A DNA stretch of 64,000 nucleotides from an uncultured Alphaproteobacteria bacterium. GTDB taxonomy: Bacteria; Pseudomonadota; Alphaproteobacteria; Micropepsales; Micropepsaceae. Within the stretch, counting starts at the first letter, position 1. Each line of letters opens with the position of its first letter. Under the pieces are notes generated by a model. That model searched no databases. It saw only the letters and a list, made by a program, of their open reading frames with translations, and was not told the origin of the DNA. Where the stretch lies: assembly GCA_903862715.1 (NCBI GenBank), contig CAIOYY010000087.1, forward strand, positions 1-64,000, written 5' to 3'. A program made the position numbers and the translations under genes. Shown in pieces: positions 1-8,845 of the stretch.

Positions 1-1421
1 CCTTTCTGCTGCGGTCCTGTTCGGACGCGGTGTTCGAAGGGCGGACACGGCCCTGCCTTCTTTATCAAATCAAACGCTGCAGCGGCCCCTGCGTCGGACG
101 GATCGACGATGCCGGTTACGGCGAATTGGTGGATCAGGCCAAGGACTTTCTGACCGGGCGAAGCCGCGCGGTGCAGGAAGCGCTGGCGAAGGACATGCAT
201 GACGCGTCGGAAGCGATGGAATTCGAACGCGCCGCGCAATTGCGCGACCGCATTCGGGCCATGAGCCAGATCCATGCAAGGCAGGGCATCAACCCGACAA
301 GCTTCTCCAATGCCGATGTGTTCGCGCTGCATCAGGAAGGCGGGGAAAGCTGCATTCAGGTGTTCTTTTTCCGCGCCGGGCAGAACTGGGGCAACCGCCC
401 CTACTTCCCGCGACATACGAAGGATGTCGGCGCGGGCGAGGTGATGGGTGCGTTTTTAGGCCAGTTCTACGATTCGCGTCCCTGCCCGCCTTTGATTTTG
501 CTCAGCACCGACATTCCGGAGTGCAAGCTGTTGTCGGATGCGCTGGGTACGCGCGCCGGACATAGAGTCGAGATCGCCGTTCCGCAACGCGGCGAAAAGC
601 AGGAAATTGTCGCCGCCGCGCTTTTCAATGCGCGCGCACAATTGGCGCGGAGCCAGGCGGAAAACGCGACACAACGCCAATTGCTGGACGGAGTTGCCGA
701 TGCGTTCGGGCTCGACGCGCCGCCGCGCCGTATCGAGGTCTATGACAATTCGCATATTCAGGGCGCGAATGCGGTGGGCGCGATGATCGTCGCCGGACCG
801 GAAGGATTCGAGAAAGCGGAATACCGCAAGTTCAATATCAAATCGGCCGAGCTTTCGCCGGGCGACGACTTCGGCATGATGCGTGAGGTGCTGACCCGGC
901 GCTTCGGACGATTGGTGCGCGAGAGCAACCCTGACGAACCCGACGCGAATGCGAACGGCAAATGGACGAAATGGCCGGACCTCGTGCTGATCGATGGCGG
1001 CGAAGGCCAGGTAGCGGCGGCGCATCAGGCGCTGGCCGAAGTCGGCGCCGATGAGGTGGTGCTGATCGGCATCGCCAAAAGCATTGAGCGCGAATCGGGC
1101 ATGGAGCATTTCTTCCGCGCGGGCGAAGCGCCGTTCCGGCTGGAGCCGAAAAGTCCGGTGCTGTTTTATATCCAGCGCCTGCGCGATGAGGCCCATCGCT
1201 TTGCCATTGGCAGCCACCGGGCGAAGCGGTCGAAAGCGATTTCGGCCAATCCGCTGGATGAGATCGGCGGCATTGGAGCGGCGCGCAAAAAGGCGCTGCT
1301 GGCCCATTTCGGGTCGGGACGGGCGGTAGCCGATGCGACGCTTGCGGAACTGGAAATCGTGACGGGCGTCAGCGCCGCCTTGGCAAAAAAGATCTACGAT
1401 TTCTTTCACGCTTCGCCGTAG
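1..1421 (+). CDS. uvrC: UvrABC system protein C, 5' end missing
   Basis: Excision nuclease subunit that makes both incisions during nucleotide excision repair. The reading frame is open from base 3, so the gene runs off the left edge and the N-terminal GIY-YIG domain is not in the window. What remains starts in the Cys-rich linker (CLLYQIKRCSGPC) and continues through a UVR motif (EFERAAQLRDRI), the RNase H-like endonuclease domain with YDNSH near base 740, LIDGGEGQV near 990 and DEAHRFA near 1185, and a C-terminal helix-hairpin-helix pair (IGGIGAARKKALLAHFG). The last 53 bases overlap the opposing HAD phosphatase gene. The downstream order of CDP-alcohol transferase, moaD and moaE is a familiar alphaproteobacterial arrangement. 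Confidence 0.96.
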   Translation, partial: FLLRSCSDAVFEGRTRPCLLYQIKRCSGPCVGRIDDAGYGELVDQAKDFLTGRSRAVQEALAKDMHDASEAMEFERAAQLRDRIRAMSQIHARQGINPTSFSNADVFALHQEGGESCIQVFFFRAGQNWGNRPYFPRHTKDVGAGEVMGAFLGQFYDSRPCPPLILLSTDIPECKLLSDALGTRAGHRVEIAVPQRGEKQEIVAAALFNARAQLARSQAENATQRQLLDGVADAFGLDAPPRRIEVYDNSHIQGANAVGAMIVAGPEGFEKAEYRKFNIKSAELSPGDDFGMMREVLTRRFGRLVRESNPDEPDANANGKWTKWPDLVLIDGGEGQVAAAHQALAEVGADEVVLIGIAKSIERESGMEHFFRAGEAPFRLEPKSPVLFYIQRLRDEAHRFAIGSHRAKRSKAISANPLDEIGGIGAARKKALLAHFGSGRAVADATLAELEIVTGVSAALAKKIYDFFHASP

Positions 1422-2235
1422 CCAAGGCGGAACTTGCCGCGACGGGAGTCTGCGTCAGCAATTGCGCGATTTCCAGAAAGCCATGGCCGCCTTCGGCGCG
1501 GGTAACATATTGCGGCAGATGGGTCATCTCGGAAGCGAAATTCTCGATGTTGCGCACACCCACCGTATGCGTGAAATGCGCGAACATCGGTTCGTCATTC
1601 GGCGAATCGCCGACATAAAGGACGCTTTCCTTCGCCGCGTCTTCGCTCACGCCGAACTCGTCTTTCAGAAACCGCGTTAGCATCGAGAGCTTGTCGAAGG
1701 CGCCGATCCAGGCATTCACATGGATGGAACTGACCTTCACCGTCGCGCCCAAGGCCTCAAGCCGGACGACGATATCGCGCACGATGTCCTTCGACAGCGG
1801 TTCGACATCCTCGCAAATATCGATGGCGATATCGCTGATGCGGAAATCCTGATCGGAGGCGAGCTGCAATTGAGGATAGGTCTTGCGCAGTTCGGCAAAA
1901 AAACCCGCGAGCTTCGCGCGGTCGCGCGCGCGTTCCGCGTCGTCGAACAGAAACCGCCGCACAAAGCGGTTCTCATCGCGCACATAACGGAAATAGAACG
2001 CCCCATTCTCGCCAACGACGCCGTCGACGGGCCAGAAGCGGGCCATCATATCGCACCAGCCCGCGGGACGCCCGGTGACGACAACCACTTTCTTCCCGTC
2101 CTGGGAAAGGCGTTCCAGCCCCGCATAGCTTGCGGCGGGAAGACGGCCATCAAGGGTCAGGGTGTCGTCGAGATCGCACAATATGAAGGCGATGTTTTTC
2201 GCCATCTCGGGCGCGAGCGCCTTAAGTGGTTTCAT
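1369..2235 (-). CDS. HAD-superfamily (Cof-like/IIB) hydrolase
   Basis: Probable cytosolic phosphatase of the haloacid dehalogenase superfamily, subclass IIB. The N-terminal DLDDTLT (about residues 21-27) supplies the nucleophile and general acid aspartates, VVTGR is motif II, and YVGDSPNDEPMF near residue 215 is the Mg-binding motif IV. The long cap insertion between motifs II and III is typical of sugar-phosphate and sucrose- or mannosyl-phosphate phosphatases, but the substrate cannot be read from sequence. I start at the ATG at 2235; a TTG one codon upstream and an ATG at 2205 are alternatives. It overlaps the 3' end of uvrC tail to tail. Confidence 0.85.
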   Translation of the reverse strand: MKPLKALAPEMAKNIAFILCDLDDTLTLDGRLPAASYAGLERLSQDGKKVVVVTGRPAGWCDMMARFWPVDGVVGENGAFYFRYVRDENRFVRRFLFDDAERARDRAKLAGFFAELRKTYPQLQLASDQDFRISDIAIDICEDVEPLSKDIVRDIVVRLEALGATVKVSSIHVNAWIGAFDKLSMLTRFLKDEFGVSEDAAKESVLYVGDSPNDEPMFAHFTHTVGVRNIENFASEMTHLPQYVTRAEGGHGFLEIAQLLTQTPVAASSALATAKRERNRRSFLPRRR

Positions 2236-2408
2236 CAAGGGTGAGCCTTACATTTTCCGGCCAAAAGCAGGGACAATAGGGGTTACCTAACGGGCCCAGT
2301 CCAGTCTTGGCAAGGCGCGGCACGGGGCCTGCCTGCGATTGCGTCCCCCGGCCTGATATGCTTACTGACCCGCCGACCCTGACCCGGCGGTTACGAGTGG
2401 AAACCGGC

Positions 2409-2993
2409 ATGTTGCGCGCTCAGATCTGGACACCCGCAAACGCAATTACCGCATCGCGCATTGTTGCGGGCCCGATTGTGATTTGGCTTTTGACGGCGCA
2501 CTCGACCGCGCTGATCTGGGTGGGCCTGATCCTCATGATAGTCGCCGAATTGACGGATCTCATAGACGGGATCGTCGCGCGTTATTCGGCCAAGGTTTCC
2601 AATTTCGGCAAGATTCTGGACCCGATGGCTGACTGCCTTTACCGCAGCTCGGTCTTCATCGCCTTCGTCATCAATGGCTGGATGCCGGTGTGGATGTTCG
2701 CCATCATCGTCTGGCGCGACCTGACCGTTTCGTATTTGCGCGAGATCGCCGAACTGCAATCGGAGACCCTCGCGGCGCGATCCAGCGGCAAATGGAAGGC
2801 CATCGTGCAGGGCATCGCACAGATCGGCGTGGTCGGAATGGTCGGCATTTTCGGGGTCGACAGTTTCGCTCCCTATTCGATGACCGCGCAGGGACTTCTT
2901 TTGATCGCCACCGCCGTAACCGCCTATTCGCTTTTCGATTACATAGCGGGCGTGGCGCAGAAGTTCAGCCGTCGTGATGTGACGCGGCCATGA
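2409..2993 (+). CDS. CDP-alcohol phosphatidyltransferase (PgsA-like), first of a pair
   Basis: Integral membrane enzyme that transfers a phosphatidyl group from CDP-diacylglycerol to an alcohol. The family signature D-x2-DG-x2-AR-x8-G-x3-D-x3-D is complete at residues 50-75, in a cytoplasmic loop between hydrophobic helices. A later RD...GKWKA segment resembles phosphatidylglycerophosphate synthase, and the place downstream of uvrC is where many alphaproteobacteria keep pgsA. I start at ATG 2409 because upstream residues are non-hydrophobic filler. It is translationally coupled (ATGA) to a second member of the same family, so the two probably have different acceptors; which one is PgsA is not certain. 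Confidence 0.85.
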   Translation: MLRAQIWTPANAITASRIVAGPIVIWLLTAHSTALIWVGLILMIVAELTDLIDGIVARYSAKVSNFGKILDPMADCLYRSSVFIAFVINGWMPVWMFAIIVWRDLTVSYLREIAELQSETLAARSSGKWKAIVQGIAQIGVVGMVGIFGVDSFAPYSMTAQGLLLIATAVTAYSLFDYIAGVAQKFSRRDVTRP

Positions 2994-3556
2994 AGCAGTT
3001 TTCCACCGCGCCCAATCTCGTCAGCCTTGCCCGCGCGCTTATGGGTCCGCTGGTTCTCATTCTTCTTATCAGCGATGCCTATTGGGCGCTGGTGCTGGCT
3101 CTGTTCATCGTCGCGCTGGCGACCGCGTCGGATTTCTTCGACGGCTATCTCGCGCGCAAGCACGGCAAGCCTGCGGAGATCGGGCGCTATCTCGACGGCG
3201 CCTGTGACGCGATTTTCAATCTCGGCGTTTTTCTCGGGTTTCTCGCCCATGACTGGCTGCCTGCCTCATGGTTCCTGCTGATCTATTTCTCGGAAATCGT
3301 CGTTCCCTATCTCGGCGCCTTTGCGAAGCAGATCGGATATCCGTTCGAAATTCGCTGGAGCGCAAAGCTGAAAACGTCGGTGCATCCGATCGCGCAATTC
3401 ATTCTGCTGGCGACGGCGATTCTGATGCCGGATGCCGCGGGAGCGGGCGACACGATGATCGGCATCGCTGCATTGGGTGCGGCTGTGCTGGCGTCGATCG
3501 CCTATCTGACCGACCATATGGTGCTCGTCATTCTCAGGACGGCGCGCGCCGTTTGA
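2990..3556 (+). CDS. CDP-alcohol phosphatidyltransferase, second of a pair
   Basis: A second, divergent member of the CDP-alcohol phosphatidyltransferase family, 188 residues with about six hydrophobic segments. The catalytic signature is intact: D48, D51-G52, A55-R56, G65, D69 and D73 in SDFFDGYLARKHGKPAEIGR and the residues after it. The start codon overlaps the previous stop (ATGA at 2990-2993). The acceptor alcohol is unknown; phosphatidylglycerophosphate, cardiolipin or phosphatidylinositol-type chemistry are all possible. It is followed 19 bases later by moaD, so lipid and molybdopterin genes probably share a transcript. Confidence 0.84.
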   Translation: MKQFSTAPNLVSLARALMGPLVLILLISDAYWALVLALFIVALATASDFFDGYLARKHGKPAEIGRYLDGACDAIFNLGVFLGFLAHDWLPASWFLLIYFSEIVVPYLGAFAKQIGYPFEIRWSAKLKTSVHPIAQFILLATAILMPDAAGAGDTMIGIAALGAAVLASIAYLTDHMVLVILRTARAV

Positions 3557-3575
3557 CCGGCAGGAGGAGACGGCG

Positions 3576-3827
3576 TTGAAGCTTCTCTACTTCGCCTGGG
3601 TCCGTCAGAAGATCGGCATAGCCGGGGAGGAGTTTGCTCTTCCCCAAGACGTTTCCGACGTCAGCGGACTGGTGGAGGTCCTTGCGGCACGCGGAGCAAA
3701 TTACGCCGGGGCCTTCCGCGACCTTGGCGCGCTGCGGTGCGCGGTCAATCAGACCCATTCCGGCTTCGATATGAAGATCACGGATAATGACGAGGTCGCG
3801 TTCTTTCCGCCCGTGACGGGGGGCTGA
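3576..3827 (+). CDS. moaD: Molybdopterin synthase sulfur-carrier subunit MoaD
   Basis: Small ubiquitin-like protein whose C-terminal Gly-Gly is adenylylated and thiocarboxylated by MoeB and then donates sulfur to precursor Z in the MoaD-MoaE complex. The 83-residue product ends in PPVTGG, which is diagnostic. The start is TTG at 3576, supported by an AGGAGGAG ribosome-binding site at about 3562-3569. Six bases separate it from moaE, its functional partner, so the two are co-translated. Confidence 0.95.
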   Translation: MKLLYFAWVRQKIGIAGEEFALPQDVSDVSGLVEVLAARGANYAGAFRDLGALRCAVNQTHSGFDMKITDNDEVAFFPPVTGG

Positions 3828-3832
3828 GACCG

Positions 3833-4279
3833 TTGAGCGATATCCGTATCCAGAAGGAGGATTTCGATGTCAGCGCGGAGATCGCGGCGTTAAGCGAAGG
3901 ACGCATCGACATCGGCGCCGTTGCAAGTTTTACAGGCAAGGTGCGCGGCGATGGCGATCTCATGGCGCTCCATCTCGAACATTATCCCGCCATGACGGTG
4001 CGCGAAATCGAGACCCATATCGCAGAGGCGAATGCGCGCTGGCCCTTGATGGGCGTGCGCGTTGTCCACCGTGTCGGCAGGCTCCAACCGGGCGATAACA
4101 TCGTTTTCGTAGCGGCGGCATCGGCGCATCGCAAGGACGCCTTCGAGGCCGCGGATTTTCTGATGGATTATCTCAAAACCCGCGCGCCCTTCTGGAAGTT
4201 CGAAGAGCGGGCGGGCGGAGACGGCGACTGGGTTGCGGCGCGGACGAGCGACGACGATTCGGTCAAGCGGTGGCGGTAA
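3833..4279 (+). CDS. moaE: Molybdopterin synthase catalytic subunit MoaE
   Basis: Catalytic subunit of molybdopterin synthase; it converts cyclic pyranopterin monophosphate to molybdopterin with sulfur from MoaD. The 148 residues include the MoaE hallmarks SFTGKVRG, the VAAASAHRKDAFEA stretch, and KTRAPFWKFE with the active-site lysines. Start is TTG at 3833, shortly after the moaD stop. The 3' end overlaps the converging ilvE gene by 17 bases. Confidence 0.95.
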   Translation: MSDIRIQKEDFDVSAEIAALSEGRIDIGAVASFTGKVRGDGDLMALHLEHYPAMTVREIETHIAEANARWPLMGVRVVHRVGRLQPGDNIVFVAAASAHRKDAFEAADFLMDYLKTRAPFWKFEERAGGDGDWVAARTSDDDSVKRWR

Positions 4280-5174
4280 GCCGCGGCGTGACATGCGCCG
4301 GGCGACGCACTTCGTCGGCGTAATCATTCATCAGCATTTCGGTGATCTTGCCCGGCTTGAACCGGTAAGGACCGATTTCCGACACCGGCGTCACTTCGGC
4401 CGCCGTGCCGGTGATGAAGCATTCCTCGAAGGAGGTAAGTTCTTCCGGCAAAATATGGCGTTCGATCACCGGAATCTGGCGACTGCGGGCGAGATCCATG
4501 ACCGAGCGGCGCGTAATGCCGTCGAGGAAGCAATCGGGCGTAGGCGTGTGGATTTTGCCGTCCTTCACAAAGAAGGCGTTGGCGCCGGTCGCTTCGGCGA
4601 CATAGCCGCGATAGTCGAACATTAACGCGTCGGCATACCCTTTGGCCTCGGCATTGTGCTTCGACAGGGTGCAGATCATGTAGAGACCCGCGGCCTTGGC
4701 CTGGGTCGGCGCGGTGTCCGGCGCAGGACGGCGCCATTCGGAAATGTCGAGCCGGATGCCCTTGAGCTTTTCCTTGGGATCGAAATAGGAGGGCCATTGC
4801 CAGGCGGCGATGGCGACATGGATTTTGGTGGCCTGGGCCGACACGGCCATCATCTCGCTGCCGCGATAGGCGACGGGGCGCAGATAGGCGTCGACCAGAT
4901 TCTGGGCCTCAAGCGCTTCGACGCAGGCGCGGTTGATCTCGGCTTCGGTGAAGGGAATCTGGAAGCCGAGGACGCGGGCGGAAGCGAAGAGGCGCGCCGT
5001 GTGCTCCTCAAGCTTGTAGATATTGCCGGAATAGGCGCGCACACCCTCGAACACGCAGGACGCGTAATGCAGCCCATGGGTCAGTACATGGGTTTTGGCA
5101 TCCCGCCACGGGATGAGCTTGCCATCATACCAGAGCGAGCCTTCGCGCTCGTCGAACGGAACTATACCGGCCAT
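4263..5174 (-). CDS. ilvE: Branched-chain amino acid aminotransferase
   Basis: PLP fold-type IV transaminase that interconverts leucine, isoleucine and valine with their 2-oxo acids. The 303 residues begin MAGIVPFDER. K160 in TQAKAAGLYM is the expected Schiff-base lysine, and YVAEATGANAFFV (about 191-203) is the cofactor phosphate-binding segment with E194. Start chosen at ATG 5174; the open frame runs further upstream, but those residues are low-complexity and absent from the family. Convergent with moaE; divergent from the response regulator at 5400 across 225 bases. Confidence 0.94.
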   Translation of the reverse strand: MAGIVPFDEREGSLWYDGKLIPWRDAKTHVLTHGLHYASCVFEGVRAYSGNIYKLEEHTARLFASARVLGFQIPFTEAEINRACVEALEAQNLVDAYLRPVAYRGSEMMAVSAQATKIHVAIAAWQWPSYFDPKEKLKGIRLDISEWRRPAPDTAPTQAKAAGLYMICTLSKHNAEAKGYADALMFDYRGYVAEATGANAFFVKDGKIHTPTPDCFLDGITRRSVMDLARSRQIPVIERHILPEELTSFEECFITGTAAEVTPVSEIGPYRFKPGKITEMLMNDYADEVRRPAHVTPRLTATA

Positions 5175-5399
5175 TGTCGTACCTTGATTTCCTGACGTTC
5201 TACCGCAGCCCTTTACGGGTCTTGCCATGCTCGGGGCAATATGGCGGAGGCCCCTCCCTCGCGCCAGTCCCCGATAGGCCGCACGCGGCGATTTCCTCCG
5301 CATACGGCTTCGGAAGGGTTGCGGTATGGTTGAGAGATCAAATCCCATACGCATGCCTCATCGCCCGGAGAATGCTAGGATCGGGAAAAGGAAGGCCCC

Positions 5400-6107
5400 A
5401 TGGAAACCAGCGAAGCCGCCGCAGACCAGCCGCATCTGCTCGTCGTCGATGACGATGCAAGGCTGCGCGCATTGCTGCAGCGCTTCCTTTCCGGCAATGG
5501 CTTTCGCGTGACGGCAGCGGCGGACGCGGCGGAAGCCCGTACGCTGGTGAAAAGCCTGACCTTCGACGCACTCGTGCTGGATGTCATGATGCCCGGCGAG
5601 AGCGGCTTCGATCTCGCCTCGGGCCTGCGGCAGCATTCGGATGTGCCGATCCTGATGCTGACGGCGCGAGGCGCGCCGGAAGACCGGATTGAGGGGCTGG
5701 AGCGCGGAGCGGATGATTATCTTGGCAAGCCCTTTGAACCGCGTGAATTGATGCTGCGTTTGAATGCGCTTCTGCGCCGGACCCGCGCCGTACAGCGCGC
5801 GCCGCTGAGACAGGTGAAGATGGGTTCGAGCGTGTTCGACCTGGAGCGCGGCGAACTGCGCCGTGACGGCAAGCTCGTCCGCCTGACCGGATCGGAAGCG
5901 CAGTTGCTGAAAATCTTCGCCGCCGGTGCCGGACATTCCTTTTCGCGCGAAGCGCTGTGCAGCAAATTGAACATAGCGCTGGAACGCTCGGTCGATGTGC
6001 AGGTGACGCGCCTTCGCCGCCGAATTGAAGACGATCCGAAACTACCGCTCTATATCCAGACGGTGCGCGGCGTCGGTTATGTGCTGGTGCCGGACAGTGT
6101 CGAATGA
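5400..6107 (+). CDS. OmpR-family response regulator
   Basis: Two-component transcription factor of 235 residues. An N-terminal receiver domain has the acidic pair VVDDDA, phosphoacceptor D61 in LVLDVMMPG and K110 in YLGKPFEP. A C-terminal winged helix follows, with the recognition region RSVDVQVTRLRRRIED and the terminal wing GVGYVLVPD. A good ribosome-binding site (AAGGAAGG) lies just before ATG 5400. The partner kinase follows 13 bases downstream. The pair resembles OmpR/EnvZ-type systems, but the regulon cannot be read from the window. Confidence 0.93.
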   Translation: METSEAAADQPHLLVVDDDARLRALLQRFLSGNGFRVTAAADAAEARTLVKSLTFDALVLDVMMPGESGFDLASGLRQHSDVPILMLTARGAPEDRIEGLERGADDYLGKPFEPRELMLRLNALLRRTRAVQRAPLRQVKMGSSVFDLERGELRRDGKLVRLTGSEAQLLKIFAAGAGHSFSREALCSKLNIALERSVDVQVTRLRRRIEDDPKLPLYIQTVRGVGYVLVPDSVE

Positions 6108-6120
6108 CGGACGCAGAGCT

Positions 6121-7467
6121 TTGAATTTCCGGAATTTCCATCCCTTCCAGGCGTTGAAGCGCTATCTGCCGCGCGGGTTCTTCGGTCGTTCGCTGATCAT
6201 CGTCGTCGCCCCGGTTCTGCTGTTGCAGATCGTCGTAACGCTGGTGTTCTTCGACCGGCATTACCGTGTCGTCACGGCGACGCTGACCCGGAGCGTAGCC
6301 GACGAAATCGGCTATATGGTAACGCTGGAAAACCGGCTTCCCATCGGCGCACAGCGCGATTCCGAGCGCGAAACCGCTGCGCGCATTTTTGGCCTGCCCG
6401 CAATTTTTCATCCCGGCGAACGCGTGGCGCGCGTCGTTTCGGAAGCCGAGACACCGCTCGACCGCCAGCTTCTATTTATTCTCGACGCCCAGATCGTCGC
6501 GGAAGCGAGTTTCAGCACCGAGCGTTTTCAGGATTACGTCGAAGTACAAGTGCAGCTTGAAGACGGCGTTCTGGAGTTGCTGGTGCCGCGCGCGCGCGTC
6601 GAAGCGACCAATGCCGGTATTTTCGTGTTGTGGATGATCGGGTCATCGCTGGTGCTGATTGCGGTCGCGGTTCTCTTTCTGCGCAATCAGGTGAAGCCCA
6701 TCGAACATCTGGCGCTGGCGGCGGAGAGCTTCGGCAAGGGCCGCAATTTGCCGAACTTCAAACCCTATGGCGCGACGGAAGTGCGACGCGCGGCTCATGC
6801 CTTTTTTCAGATGCGCGAACGCATTGACCGCCATGTGCAGCAACGCACCGATATGCTGGCGGGGGTCAGCCATGATTTGAGGACACCGCTGACGCGATTG
6901 CGCCTGCAATTGGCGATGCTGCCGAAAGACGCCGATCACGACGCCATGGCGGCCGATATCGCCGAGATGGAACACATGATCGCGGAATATCTCGATTTCG
7001 CGCGCGGCGAAGGCGGCGAGGAACCGGAGCCCGCCGATATCGCGGAACTGATCGAAGACGCGGTGCATGATTGCACCAGGGCGCGCAAAATTCCGGAAGA
7101 ACGCATCACGCTCGATCTCGCAGGGGGCGACGACATTGCGGTGAAACGCAATGCACTGCGCCGCTGCCTGGTGAACGTTATCGAGAACGCCATAAAATAC
7201 GGCACCCATATGCGCGTGGCGCTGACGCGCCTGCCGCGCGCGGTGGAAATCAGCATTGAGGATGACGGTCCGGGCATCGCGGAGAAGGACCGCGAAGCCG
7301 CCTTTCGTCCGTTCTACCGTCTCGACGAGGCACGCAATCTGCAGACGGGCGGTGTGGGACTGGGGCTTGCCATCGCGCGCGACATTGCGCGGTCGCATGG
7401 CGGTGATGTGCGGCTGGAGGACAGCGCGATGGGCGGGTTGAAAGCGGTGATCCGGATTCCAGTGTAA
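6121..7467 (+). CDS. EnvZ-type membrane sensor histidine kinase
   Basis: Cognate kinase for the preceding regulator. A first transmembrane helix (about residues 18-40), a periplasmic sensor segment of about 130 residues, a second helix (about 170-190) and a HAMP-like linker lead to the dimerisation box SHDLRTPLTRLRL with phospho-acceptor H251. The ATPase domain follows with N box NVIENAIKYG, G1 DDGPGIA and G2 GGVGLGLAIA. The start is ambiguous: TTG 6121 keeps a 13-base spacer after the regulator stop, whereas GTG 6097 would overlap it. No obvious ribosome-binding site decides between them. Confidence 0.91.
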   Translation: MNFRNFHPFQALKRYLPRGFFGRSLIIVVAPVLLLQIVVTLVFFDRHYRVVTATLTRSVADEIGYMVTLENRLPIGAQRDSERETAARIFGLPAIFHPGERVARVVSEAETPLDRQLLFILDAQIVAEASFSTERFQDYVEVQVQLEDGVLELLVPRARVEATNAGIFVLWMIGSSLVLIAVAVLFLRNQVKPIEHLALAAESFGKGRNLPNFKPYGATEVRRAAHAFFQMRERIDRHVQQRTDMLAGVSHDLRTPLTRLRLQLAMLPKDADHDAMAADIAEMEHMIAEYLDFARGEGGEEPEPADIAELIEDAVHDCTRARKIPEERITLDLAGGDDIAVKRNALRRCLVNVIENAIKYGTHMRVALTRLPRAVEISIEDDGPGIAEKDREAAFRPFYRLDEARNLQTGGVGLGLAIARDIARSHGGDVRLEDSAMGGLKAVIRIPV

Positions 7468-7511
7468 CCCCCTTCCCTCCCTTCGGGACACCTTGCCCTT
7501 AAGGGGGAAGG
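7468..7511. repeat. C/G-rich palindromic repeat in a convergent spacer, copy 1
   Basis: A 44-base element beginning right after the kinase stop. It has a C-rich left part, a short TTCGGG turn and a right part CTTAAGGGGGAAGG that can fold back. A close relative is at 44191-44236, also between two converging genes. Position and folding suggest a dispersed bidirectional terminator or REP-like element. Confidence 0.6.
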
Positions 7512-7519
7512 CAGAAGAT

Positions 7520-8017
7520 TTACGGCTGGGCGGCGCGCATTTCGTAATCGGGATAGACGCGCTGAAACACATCCATGAAATCGGGCGCGTCTTCGCCGGC
7601 GGCATGCGCGCCCAATATATCGAGAATGGCATGCCAGCCCGCACCCGCGCGCCCGCGATAATCGGATTCGATGGGACCTTGCGTGAGAACCAAACGGGTC
7701 TTGCCGTCCTCTTCGGTCATTTCGTAATGCAGTGTCGATTCGATGGTCATCGGCGTTTCTTCGCCGAGCATCAGCACATTCCATGTGTAGGAGAGGCGTG
7801 AAGGCGGTTCCGACACCAGCACGGTGCCGCGAATGACAGGACCGCCCGAGCGCAGGAAGACTTCGCCGCCGACTTTCGCGTCGATCTCGCCATCGCCAAG
7901 CCAGCCCACGAGATATTCGGATTTCGTCAGAAATTCCCACACACGCTCAGGAGGCGCGGAAAGCAGGCGTTCGAAGCGCAAAGAATCGCCCGCAATATAG
8001 GTGCCGTAATCGTTCAT
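7520..8017 (-). CDS. SRPBCC (Aha1/START-like) domain protein
   Basis: 165-residue protein of the helix-grip SRPBCC fold, AHSA1-like branch, which usually binds hydrophobic ligands in a deep cavity. Recognisable features are the early FERLLSAPPERVWEFLT helix region, the YLVGWLGDGEIDAKVGGEV turn and the C-terminal helix AGWHAILDIL. Last gene of a minus-strand operon: its start overlaps the proC stop by 4 bases (8014-8017). No ligand can be predicted; similar domains occur in toxin-antitoxin, polyketide and unknown contexts. Confidence 0.82.
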   Translation of the reverse strand: MNDYGTYIAGDSLRFERLLSAPPERVWEFLTKSEYLVGWLGDGEIDAKVGGEVFLRSGGPVIRGTVLVSEPPSRLSYTWNVLMLGEETPMTIESTLHYEMTEEDGKTRLVLTQGPIESDYRGRAGAGWHAILDILGAHAAGEDAPDFMDVFQRVYPDYEMRAAQP

Positions 8018-8844
8018 TTTCCGAGTTCTTTACTGCGTTTCGCCGCGGCTTTGACCGCGCGCGCCAAAAGCGGACCCATTCCGTCTTTGGCCATCAGGAC
8101 ATTCAGCGCGGCTTCGGTGGTGCCGCCGGGGCTGGTCACTTCCTGACGTAGCACGCCAGCGGCGCGTTTGTCGGCCTTCAGCAAAGCCCCTGCCCCGCTA
8201 ACGGTCGCCCGCGCCAGTTTCTCGGCGGTTGCAGTGTCGAATCCCTGGGCTTTTGCGGCCTCCGCCAGCGCCTCAGCCAGAAGAAAGACATAGGCGGGGC
8301 CCGAACCGGACACCGCCGTGACGCCGTCCATCATCTTTTCGGCGGAGACCCATAGGGTTTCGCCCAAAGTCCCGGTCAGCGTTTCGACCAGTGCACGTTC
8401 GCGCGGCTTCAAATCTTCCGATGTGTAGAGGGCGGTGATGCCCTGACCAATGGCGCCCGGCGTGTTGGGCATCGCGCGCACGACGCGAACCTCTTTGCCG
8501 AGGCGGGCGCGCAACGTCTTGGTGGTGATGCCGGCGGCAATGGAAAGAACGAGCGCACCGGATTGTCCGAGTTCACGGAGAAGCGCGATTTCGCCTTTGA
8601 GGATCTGCGGCTTGATCGCCAGCACGGCGGCCGAGAATTTCTCGCCCGGCTTTCTTTCGAGGTGAGATGCCAGCGTGATCTTCTTCGCTTTCGCCAGCGC
8701 AGCGAGCTCGGGCGAGGGATTGGGCTCGACCACATGAATGCGCGACAGCGCATCAAGCGACAGCCAGCCGCGCAGCATGGCGCCGCCCATTCTTCCGGCT
8801 CCGATCAGGAGCACGGCGTTTGTCGCGGCGCGCTTTACGGTCAC
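8014..8844 (-). CDS. proC: Pyrroline-5-carboxylate reductase
   Basis: NADPH-dependent last step of proline synthesis. The 276-residue product opens with a Rossmann motif LLIGAGRMGGAML, contains VVRAMPNTPGAIGQG for cofactor and substrate contacts, and has the family signature DGVTAVSGSGPAYVFLLAEA followed by TSPGGTTEAALNVL. I start at GTG 8844, one base after the stop of the YbjN-like gene, which gives the standard family length; the open frame runs further upstream but would overlap that gene. Probably co-transcribed with its neighbours on both sides. Confidence 0.95.
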   Translation of the reverse strand: MTVKRAATNAVLLIGAGRMGGAMLRGWLSLDALSRIHVVEPNPSPELAALAKAKKITLASHLERKPGEKFSAAVLAIKPQILKGEIALLRELGQSGALVLSIAAGITTKTLRARLGKEVRVVRAMPNTPGAIGQGITALYTSEDLKPRERALVETLTGTLGETLWVSAEKMMDGVTAVSGSGPAYVFLLAEALAEAAKAQGFDTATAEKLARATVSGAGALLKADKRAAGVLRQEVTSPGGTTEAALNVLMAKDGMGPLLARAVKAAAKRSKELGK

Positions 8845-8845
8845 G

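Noticed and set aside
456-1409. Long open frame antisense to uvrC
   Set aside because: Translation has no family character and the plus strand carries a clear UvrC; high GC makes long antisense frames common.
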